Source: Burkholderia sp. SRS-W-2-2016 (lineage in GTDB: Bacteria > Pseudomonadota > Gammaproteobacteria > Burkholderiales > Burkholderiaceae). Taken from it: 64,000 bases of DNA. The stretch lies in assembly GCF_001931485.1 (NCBI RefSeq), contig NZ_MSDV01000033.1:1-64000 (forward strand), read 5' to 3'. The position numbers and the translations under genes were made by a program. Shown here piece after piece: positions 27,326 to 33,755 of this stretch (position 1 is its first letter; every line of letters starts with the position of its first letter). Below the pieces are notes generated by a model. That model did not search any database. It had not been told where the DNA came from and worked only from the letters and a program-made list of their open reading frames with translations.

Positions 27326-27370
27326 GTGTTCAAGGTATATGTTCTTTAGGAGAACATATACCTTGAACAC
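27326..27370. repeat. 20-bp perfect inverted repeat with 5-nt loop
   Basis: The arms 27326-27345 (gtgttcaaggtatatgttct) and 27351-27370 pair perfectly around ttagg. The left arm overlaps the inner part of the left IS terminal repeat. The right arm runs into the start of the transposase frame and ends in a sequence like the other IS end. It could be a transcript hairpin blocking read-in, or a trace of abutted IS ends. Confidence 0.85.
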
Positions 27371-27371
27371 C

Positions 27372-29310
27372 GAAGACCCCACCGGCAGACCTGCCAGCAA
27401 TTCCTGTCGAACTGCTTGAACAGTTCGGCAACGGCCTGATGACGGCCGACACCCGATCAATACCGCGACGCTGGCGTTCAAGAAGGCCCTGACCGAGGGG
27501 GCTCAGGGTGGCGAGATGAGTCATCATCTCCACTATCGACCAGGCGCCGTGAAGCCTACCGCCGTCAACAACCAACGCAACGGCACGGGTGCCAAGACCA
27601 TCCTGCCCGAAGAAGGCCTGATTCGAATCGAGTACCGCGCGACCGCGATGGCCGTTTCGAACCGCCGCTGATTCCCAAACACGAACGACGCTTCACCGGC
27701 TTCGACGACAGGATTGTCGCCATGTATGCCCGTAGCATGACTGTACGCGAGATTCACGGATTTCTGCAGGAGCAATACGCACGGCGGTCTCGGCCGACTT
27801 CATCGGCTCGGTCACCGACGAAGTCATGCCCGAGGTGACTGGATGGCAGGCCCGGCCGCATGAACCGATGTATCCGGTCGTGTTCTTCGACGCTTTGCGG
27901 GTCAAGATCTGCGAAGACGCGGTAGCGCGCAACAAGGCGATCTACGTTGCACTGGGTATTCTGCCCGACGGCACGCGCGATATTCTGGGGCTGTGGATCG
28001 AGAGCATCGAAGGCGCAAAGTTCTGGATTAAGGTGTTCAATGACCTCAGGACACACGCCGTCAATGATGTCCTGATCGCCGCCGTAACCGATGGTCTCAA
28101 AGGCATACCCGAGGCGCTATCTGCGGCGTTTCCGGCAACCATACTGCAAACCTGCATCGTTCACTTGATCCGCAACAGCCTGGACTACGCGAACAGGAAA
28201 AACCGCAAGGGGCTGGCGGCAGCGATTTTCCCGACCTACTCCGCTGTCAGCGTTGAAGCGGCTCAGGCGGAACTCGAGGCATTTGCCGATGGACCACGCG
28301 GACAGAAATTCCCGCCGGTCAATACGGCGTGGCGCAAAGCGTGGGATTGCGTGCTTTCGTTCTTCGCTTTTCCGTCGGTGGTTCGCATGGTGATATACAC
28401 CACGGATGAAATTCACAAGCTCCCACGCCGACCTTCGCTCGTTCGTTCGCTTCCGGCCATCGTAGCGGCGTGCCGTCCGATTTGGGGCACACCTGCTTCC
28501 ACCTTGTTAAACAGCCTCTGGTGAGTTGCGAGCGGCGTGCGATATGCCGACGCAACGCTAGTGTGCGTTCGTCAGGCATCCAGACTTCGGGCAGAAAGTC
28601 GCTCGCATACAGCTCCGCCAGTACGGCGGCATCGATCCTGTCTGTCTTGACGCGCCTCCGCGATCAGTCGCATCTGCAGCGGATTGGCGATCGCCAGATA
28701 CGCGGCACATTGACGATACCGGCCGTATTGCCCGTCGCCTCAAGCACAACGTGCGCAGCTTGAGAGCAAAGCGTCCAAGTTCGTCGTGTTGCAACCAGGT
28801 TCGGCCTCCTGCTTGCCGCGGGCCATGCTCCAGGTAAGCGATCTCGGCCACGGAGCGCGAAACGTCTAACCCTACGATTCGCATAACCGTCTCCCATTTC
28901 AGATCACTGACGGGAGCCGGGGGGCCAGCACGACAACTACGGATTCGCGCTCGCAGCGCAACCGGGCGGGTCGCAGGGGCGGCCAACTACTAACACGAGC
29001 TCGCGGCTCATCGTATAGCAACGGCCTGCCCACCCGAAGTGCTCCCCAGTCCCCCTTCGCTTAAACCGCTCCGCGAGGTACCGGCTATATCATGCCGGTT
29101 ACGAATACCATTGAAAATATCAACTCGCAGCTGCACAAGATCATCAAAACGAGGGGACACTTCCCGACTGATGGAGCCGCCACGAAACTCATCTGGCTGG
29201 CACCGCGCATCAGCACTGCCGATTGGGAGCGTGCCGCTCATGACTGGAAGGCGACCATGAGCCAGTTCGCCATCCTCTACGAAGACCGATTCTCTCAACC
29301 ATCCGTGTGA
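27372..29310 (+). pseudogene. IS256-family transposase, frameshifted and split
   Basis: Mutator-type DDE transposase remnant. Recognisable pieces in order: LPAIPVELLEQFGNGLMTAD (27390-27450, one frame); KHERRFTGFDDRIVAMYARS and TVREIHGFLQEQYA (about 27676-27780, another frame); EPMYPVVFFDALRVKICEDA to VIYTTDE (27862-28411), which keeps two catalytic Asp residues (FFDALRV and VTDGLKG); and TNTIENINSQLHKIIKTRGH to the normal end YEDRFSQPSV (29099-29310), which holds the third acidic residue. The gap is filled by an IS110-family fragment inserted at the YTTN/AIE boundary. Frameshifts near 27450, 27660 and 27780 show long decay. Confidence 0.85.
28460..28884 (-). pseudogene. IS110-family transposase, N-terminal fragment with frameshifts
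   Basis: Starting at the ATG ending at 28884, MRIVGLDVSRSVAEIAYLEH is the typical opening of IS110-family (DEDD) transposases, including the first catalytic Asp. VLEATGNTAGIV follows in another frame, then ELYASDFLPEVWMPDERT and RRHIARRSQLTR in a third. The C-terminal half with the Ser-containing domain is missing. It lies inside the IS256-family transposase, so it arrived later and was itself truncated. Confidence 0.75.
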
Positions 29311-29347
29311 ATCTCAACCCGCTTTGAACACGGAAATTCTGACACCC

Positions 29348-29355
29348 CGATCGCT
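29348..29355. repeat. Right 8-bp target-site duplication of the IS256-family element
   Basis: cgatcgct, identical to 27301-27308. See the left copy. Confidence 0.65.
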
Positions 29356-29656
29356 CTCAATATCAGACCTCATCAACCACCGCTTAGCCTTCCGTCGCAA
29401 CGGATAAATGCCTTGAGCAGCCGCGGAAATTCAAGACTTATTTTCCTTTCCAGCCCCACTTTAAAACCATCTCAAAAACATCTTAAAAAATAATAACAAA
29501 CACATATTTTTCATATTGATTAACCTTCCGACCTCGACCAGACCACACTACCCCCACCCTCCTCTCAAAAATAAGCTTCTCCGTCAAGTCAAAGTTAACC
29601 TCAAAAATAACTATGTCCAGAGATGGTATTCATTTTTCATAGTTACAATTTTATTA

Positions 29657-29685
29657 TTGTTTTAGTGCATTTTACTTTCTACATT
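29657..29685 (+). promoter_or_regulatory. Candidate sigma-70 promoter of the peptide operon
   Basis: TTGTTT (-35) and TACATT (-10) are separated by exactly 17 bp in an AT-rich region. Transcription would begin about 45 bp before the peptide gene, just at the 9-bp hairpin. Confidence 0.45.
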
Positions 29686-29691
29686 GATCAC

Positions 29692-29715
29692 ACACCCGTC
29701 GACCTAGACGGGTGT
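29692..29715 (+). promoter_or_regulatory. Perfect 9-bp inverted repeat in the 5-prime leader
   Basis: acacccgtc and gacgggtgt pair around gaccta, ending 15 bp before the GGAG ribosome site. It is GC-rich within an AT-rich leader, so it is a good candidate for an operator or an RNA structure controlling peptide synthesis. Confidence 0.5.
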
Positions 29716-29737
29716 ATGTCAACTCTGAATGGAGAAC

Positions 29738-29902
29738 ATGATGGCTATCGTTGACCTCAGCACCGCGGTTAAAGTCGCAGCGGAGAAGATGAAAGAACGG
29801 GATATCCAAGACGCACGAAAACAAGTCGAAGCTCAAATCGACGGGCGCGCGTGGAATATGAACCAACCGCTAAACATGATCGCTTACGAAGACCAGCGCT
29901 AA
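29738..29902 (+). CDS. Putative RiPP precursor peptide (54 aa)
   Basis: Too short for most gene finders. GGAG at 29731-29734 precedes two adjacent ATGs (29738 and 29741); the second has the better 6-nt spacing, giving 53 residues. Residues 5-35 are a charged, probably helical leader (DLSTAVKVAAEKMKERDIQD). The C-terminal part is different: GRAWNMNQPLNMIAYEDQR, rich in Asn and aromatic residues with one Pro, and with no Cys, Ser or Thr. It therefore cannot form lanthionine, thiazole or sactionine links. C-H oxidation by the downstream HExxH and JmjC proteins would suit Asn, Asp, Pro or Tyr. Its role as precursor is inferred from position, size, composition and the following hairpin. Confidence 0.7.
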   Translation: MMAIVDLSTAVKVAAEKMKERDIQDARKQVEAQIDGRAWNMNQPLNMIAYEDQR

Positions 29903-29919
29903 GTTCGTAGTGGTTGTGA

Positions 29920-29944
29920 GAGGACACAGTTTATCTGTGTCCTC
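29920..29944 (+). terminator. Intercistronic hairpin after the peptide gene (attenuator candidate)
   Basis: A perfect 10-bp stem (gaggacacag / ctgtgtcctc) has the loop tttat, followed by a weak T stretch. It sits 18 bp past the peptide stop and 22 bp before the next start. A leaky terminator here would give abundant peptide and less enzyme, as in many bacteriocin and RiPP operons. Confidence 0.75.
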
Positions 29945-29965
29945 CTTTCATAGACAGGAGCAGCC

Positions 29966-30880
29966 ATGATCTTACAACTTGGTATGACCCAACAGATCGA
30001 GACGCTTGTAACACTAACCGGCACTATTCAATTTGCCTCCAGTAAAAAATATCAATCGCTCGAACACCTACGAAAAGGCTATCGTGGATTTCTCGCGAAA
30101 TTGGATCAGCGTCCCGTTAACGTCGATAGCACAGAGATCATGTGGATTACCGATGGCGAGGCACTCGACAAGTTGCGAACCCTCTTCTCCAATGACTCGC
30201 TGCTGGACGACAAGAAGCAGGCTATTGTCATAAACGACAAAAGAGATGATAACTGTGCCAGCAAGGAAGCAAGACTGGCCATTGCCCTTAACGAACTGTC
30301 ATTATGTAGCCATGAATATGGTGAAATTGTTCGAACAGTAATTACCGACATCTTCGTGTTGCCCTCTGACGTTGCAAAGGGTGGTTCAACATCACAGGCT
30401 ATTGGTGTTATTTGGGCCAACCCAAAATTGACGTATACCGTAGCCGATATTATTGAGATTCTGGTTCACGAGTTCACTCATCATTCCATGTTTCTCGACG
30501 AACTACGTTATGGCCACTACTCGTACGCCGCAGTCCTCGATCAGAAAACTTGGGCACATTCTGCGATTCTCAACGTACAACGCCCCTTGGATAAGGTACT
30601 TCATAGCATTATCGTCGCAACTGAAGTCCTTTTGTTTCGGTCTGAGTATCTCGGACATCCCGTAAAACCTCGGGTTCATCCTCCTACAGAAATCTTGCTC
30701 ACGCAGCTACAGGATTCGATCTCGTCGGCCGAAGAAATAGCATCCTTACACAAAGGTATTCTTCAGCAGAGGGCATTAGAACTTCTGGAGAACGTAAAAA
30801 TATCATTGCGCAAAGTCGTTTCGCGTCAGACCCATCACAGTGATTTTTCCTCCCGACCAATAAATGTCCCATTACAGTAA
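29966..30880 (+). CDS. HExxH-motif putative peptide beta-hydroxylase (304 aa)
   Basis: Residues 161-185 contain HEFTH (H168, E169, H172) in a helix. About 35 residues later, NVQRPLDKVLHSIIVATEVL supplies an RP...LH element. HExxH plus a downstream RP-x3-LH is the arrangement I know from the RiPP-associated family once annotated as HEXXH putative peptide modification proteins (TIGR04267-like), later shown to include iron/alpha-ketoglutarate peptide beta-hydroxylases. The third metal ligand is probably H213. There is no signal peptide, which argues against a secreted metalloprotease. RBS CAGGAG precedes the ATG. It follows the peptide gene directly. The family assignment is from motifs alone and the similarity is distant; a peptidase remains possible. 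Confidence 0.65.
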   Translation: MILQLGMTQQIETLVTLTGTIQFASSKKYQSLEHLRKGYRGFLAKLDQRPVNVDSTEIMWITDGEALDKLRTLFSNDSLLDDKKQAIVINDKRDDNCASKEARLAIALNELSLCSHEYGEIVRTVITDIFVLPSDVAKGGSTSQAIGVIWANPKLTYTVADIIEILVHEFTHHSMFLDELRYGHYSYAAVLDQKTWAHSAILNVQRPLDKVLHSIIVATEVLLFRSEYLGHPVKPRVHPPTEILLTQLQDSISSAEEIASLHKGILQQRALELLENVKISLRKVVSRQTHHSDFSSRPINVPLQ

Positions 30881-30889
30881 AGGCCGAGT

Positions 30890-32326
30890 ATGCAAAATGC
30901 AGAATGGCCGGCGCCGTCAATCTCAAGCTCCAAGGAGAGCCGCGGGCACCATCGAGCCGATCCTACCACTAGCACTATGACCGTTATTTATGGTCATCGT
31001 GCTGCATGGATCGCCATTTTACTGATAGTTATTCACCAAAGCCTCGTAGCCTCTTCGATTATATTCTTAACAGAAATAATCGAGAGATTTCAAGATGGGA
31101 GAGATTATCATAATTTTGTTTATCTCTACCTTATTGCCATGGCGTTACCCTATATCCCCGGCTGCACATCGTTAGTTTTTCTCCAGCGATGGATTAACGA
31201 CGCGCACAGCACGTTCGTCAGTCGGCTAACAGATAAGATAAAAGGAAAAATCTCGCAATATCGCAACACTGCGTTGCACGAACGCGTTACAGCAACTCTC
31301 GCGAGAAACTCGCTACCTGTGCTGCGAGAATATATAACATTCATCCACGACCTGGTTAGCTTTACGCTAAACAGTGTCTTGAGTATGGTCATCATGATTT
31401 TCCTGCTGCCAACCGAGCTGGCGCTAGGCTACGTTATCAGTTTTTCTTTATGCTTGGGACTTGTATTTGCACTGCGATCGACTATTTCAACATCATCTTC
31501 GAGCTACGAAATTCGCTACCTCGCCTATACCGACACCCTTGATAAAGCATGGGACAACATTGTGCTGGGCAATAGCTATAACGAGGCAATCTGGCAACGT
31601 AGTAAAGAAGAGGCAAGCCAACGCTTCTATAAGGCCGCCATTACCCTGCAGTTACGGAAGCAACTCGGAAACTTGCTCCTCGCTGGCGCGTCGCTGATAC
31701 CTACCATTTTTTTGATCGTCATGATTTTCCGTGGCGAACATATTGTTGCATCAGTTGTCGCCGCGGTCGTCGTTAACCTCACTCGCATCTTTCTCATACT
31801 TAATTCGTTGAGTGCCCTAGTCTATAAAATGCTTGACCTTTCTTCCATGCGAGCGAAGCTCAAGGTTCTTTTTGCCCCACTCACCACTTCTCTCGACGAA
31901 GAATCGGTGAGCATAGATCACGTCGGCACGATTTATGTGAACGGCAACAAGGTGCAAGGAAAATCACAAATCATCAACTTTTTTGCCGATGTGGAAAGTG
32001 GACGATTCCGGATCACTGGACCCAACGGCAGCGGAAAATCCAGCGCCCTCGCAGCGCTTAAAGAACAGTTTGGCGGAGGAAGCTTTCTCATGCCGACGAA
32101 CCATGCCAACTTGGCGTGGGAAGGCACCAGCAAACCGATGTCCACGGGACAGCAGATGATCTCATCGCTTCGGGAGATCATCTCTATCGAAGATGTGACA
32201 CACATCCTGCTGGACGAATGGGATGCCAATCTCGATCAGGAAAACGCAGCCGCGATCGATGTTGCTCTCAATGATCTGGCAAACACCAAAGTTGTAATTG
32301 AAGTACGTCATATGCGAGGCCAATAA
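30890..32326 (+). CDS. ABC exporter with fused membrane and ATPase domains (478 aa)
   Basis: Probable peptide exporter. The N-terminal half has about six hydrophobic segments (for example YGHRAAWIAILLIVIHQSL and MVIMIFLLPTELALGYVISF). The C-terminal half is a short ATPase domain: Walker A GPNGSGKSS near residue 377, a degenerate signature STGQQM instead of LSGGQ, Walker B HILLDEWDANLD and a final His in EVRHM. The ATPase lacks some of the usual helical subdomain. Residues 1-29 precede a second in-frame ATG at 30977 that may be the true start. No Cys-protease domain is fused to it, so leader removal would need another enzyme. Its stop overlaps the next start as TAATG. Confidence 0.8.
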   Translation: MQNAEWPAPSISSSKESRGHHRADPTTSTMTVIYGHRAAWIAILLIVIHQSLVASSIIFLTEIIERFQDGRDYHNFVYLYLIAMALPYIPGCTSLVFLQRWINDAHSTFVSRLTDKIKGKISQYRNTALHERVTATLARNSLPVLREYITFIHDLVSFTLNSVLSMVIMIFLLPTELALGYVISFSLCLGLVFALRSTISTSSSSYEIRYLAYTDTLDKAWDNIVLGNSYNEAIWQRSKEEASQRFYKAAITLQLRKQLGNLLLAGASLIPTIFLIVMIFRGEHIVASVVAAVVVNLTRIFLILNSLSALVYKMLDLSSMRAKLKVLFAPLTTSLDEESVSIDHVGTIYVNGNKVQGKSQIINFFADVESGRFRITGPNGSGKSSALAALKEQFGGGSFLMPTNHANLAWEGTSKPMSTGQQMISSLREIISIEDVTHILLDEWDANLDQENAAAIDVALNDLANTKVVIEVRHMRGQ

Positions 32327-33504
32327 TGAAAGCGAACGAACTTTGTAACATCTTGCTATTCGATAAGGATTTTCGATTTCACTATGACTCTCGTGCATTC
32401 TGGTCAAGGAACGTGGGCAGCAGGGAATTACAGGAAATCTTCTGCTGGGAAAATCTAAACGCCTGTCTGTCGTTTAACCGAATTACGAACGACCGGCTTC
32501 GAATGTCCACGGAACACGATCATGACAGAGTAAACCGCCGAGCATTCCGCCCCGTCAGCGACCGGTTTGGTCGCAATACTGACTACCTCCTGATTCACGA
32601 ATTTCACAAGCTAATGCGAGAAGGCGTAACGGCCGTACTCGAAGCAGTCAACGAACTTTCACCCAGCGTAGGTGAATTGACGGAAACGCTAGGCGGAACG
32701 CTCGGCGCGCAGTCGGCGGCCAATGCTTACATCTCTTTTGGGAACACCTCGGGGTTCGGACCACATAATGACGACCACGATGTGATCATCTTGCAACTTC
32801 ATGGACGCAAAAAGTGGCAGTTTTTCCAAAAGGAAGGACTAGTCGGCAAAGCCACCGTGGAGCATCTATCTAATGTCACCAAGGCGGAACGAGCCGAAGA
32901 AATTGTGGTTTCGGCCGGCGACATCATGTACATCCCGAAGGGCATGTGGCATGACGTGGCGGCCTTAAATGAGGAGAGCCTACATCTCACGGTTAGCCTG
33001 ATATATCCGACACTTGCCGACTTCGTTACCTGGGCGCTCTCGCAGAATGCGTACGGCCCACCGTTCAAGGACTTACGACCAGGCGAACCCGGCCGTGAAC
33101 ATGCTCTGTCTGTTTGCAATGACTTCCTTGCTGGCATACTCCAACCGGAGAACCTGAACGTCTATCTCTCCACGATTTATGCAAGCAAGATGGGAACGAG
33201 ACCCAAGGCGAATTTACCTGGATTGAACACGGCGTCGTCCGAGGACGCTTTCCGACGGACTACCAGAGAGTTCATTGTTGCGACACCAGGAAATGATAAA
33301 GACCGTGTTGAAATGTTCGCACTTGGGAGGATATATTCGCTAACTTCGACAGAGCTTCATCTGTTACAGGCAGTACCTCATGTTGGCTCGATTCGCGGCC
33401 ACGAATTGAGATTGGCCGCTGCAAGTTGGGATTCGCTTGCCTCAGCTCTTGGCAACTTGATGGATCTCGGCTTGGTCGGAAAGGTTAGCACTGCCTCTGT
33501 GTAG
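32326..33504 (+). CDS. JmjC/cupin-fold iron/2-oxoglutarate dioxygenase (392 aa)
   Basis: A non-haem oxygenase related to bacterial JmjC proteins such as the ribosomal oxygenase YcfD/RoxA. The metal triad is visible: HxD in SGFGPHNDDHDVIILQLHGR (H147, D149) and the distal His in GDIMYIPKGMWHDV (H209). GRKKWQFF after the first strand is also typical. The C-terminal 130 residues look like the winged-helix/dimer part of these enzymes. JmjC enzymes hydroxylate amino-acid side chains in proteins, so modifying the operon peptide is a natural inference. It is translationally coupled to the exporter and ends the operon. Base composition is AT-rich like the rest of the island. Confidence 0.8.
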   Translation: MKANELCNILLFDKDFRFHYDSRAFWSRNVGSRELQEIFCWENLNACLSFNRITNDRLRMSTEHDHDRVNRRAFRPVSDRFGRNTDYLLIHEFHKLMREGVTAVLEAVNELSPSVGELTETLGGTLGAQSAANAYISFGNTSGFGPHNDDHDVIILQLHGRKKWQFFQKEGLVGKATVEHLSNVTKAERAEEIVVSAGDIMYIPKGMWHDVAALNEESLHLTVSLIYPTLADFVTWALSQNAYGPPFKDLRPGEPGREHALSVCNDFLAGILQPENLNVYLSTIYASKMGTRPKANLPGLNTASSEDAFRRTTREFIVATPGNDKDRVEMFALGRIYSLTSTELHLLQAVPHVGSIRGHELRLAAASWDSLASALGNLMDLGLVGKVSTASV

Positions 33505-33544
33505 CAGAAATGGCGCTGTAACTCGGCGACACACCTCATCGCAT

Positions 33545-33750
33545 GAGCGACCTACTGGCGCTGGCCCGCCTGCATGCTCGCGAGCGTATAGTCCGTCGGA
33601 GTTTACAGAATGGATCGTTTAGAGTGCCGCAATCCATGTCGGCCACGTGCCTGCAAACCTGGCTCGGGAATGCCGGTCGTGCGAGACGATGATCATCGTC
33701 TCCACTTGCACTGGTTTCGAATATTTCCCGATCAACGGCTCAAGGAGCGG
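33545..33750 (-). pseudogene. Decayed ABC-F ATPase gene fragment related to ybiT
   Basis: This stretch aligns at nucleotide level with the ybiT segment at about 36120-36310, in the same orientation. Shared blocks include aatccatgtcggcca, gcggtcgtgcgaga-like sequence and gatgatcatcgtc, which encode the MIIxSHDRH switch region. Frameshifts and stops prevent translation (the minus frame reads MIIVSHDRH, then breaks). It lies between the JmjC gene and the MFS gene at the right edge of the island. It is a relic of a second ABC-F paralogue or of a duplication. Confidence 0.75.
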
Positions 33751-33755
33751 CTGCG

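Larger units (their letters stand above)
27309..29347 (+). mobile_element. Decayed IS256-family insertion sequence, interrupted by IS110-family fragment
   Basis: The element is bounded by imperfect terminal inverted repeats (27309-27336 and about 29321-29347, sharing the core gtgttcaa and the outer GGG). It is flanked by an exact 8-bp duplication. Leaving out the 0.68-kb insert near 28.41-29.09 kb, it is about 1.36 kb long, typical of IS256 elements. The transposase inside is broken by frameshifts, so the element is dead. It defines the left edge of the accessory island next to the peptide operon. Confidence 0.75.
29356..29737. other. AT-rich leader region of the peptide operon
   Basis: A 380-bp stretch with long A and T runs, clearly unlike the GC-rich core chromosome. 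It contains the candidate promoter (29657-29685), a 9-bp hairpin (29692-29715) and a twice-repeated ctcaaaaataa motif around 29563 and 29601. No protein-coding gene is seen. Confidence 0.6.

Noticed and set aside
29672..29866. 64-codon minus-strand frame over the peptide gene
   Set aside because: It lacks a ribosome site and runs through the leader hairpin. The plus-strand peptide has RBS, promoter and operon support.
29966..30880. Secreted zinc metalloprotease
   Set aside because: HExxH alone would allow it, but there is no signal peptide or pro-domain, and the RP...LH element and operon position fit the peptide-modification family better. It is kept as a weaker alternative in the feature.
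29738..33504. Lasso peptide, lanthipeptide, thiopeptide or microcin-type cluster
   Set aside because: There is no asparagine-synthetase-like cyclase, transglutaminase-like protease, LanM/LanBC, YcaO or radical SAM gene. The precursor core lacks Cys, Ser and Thr.
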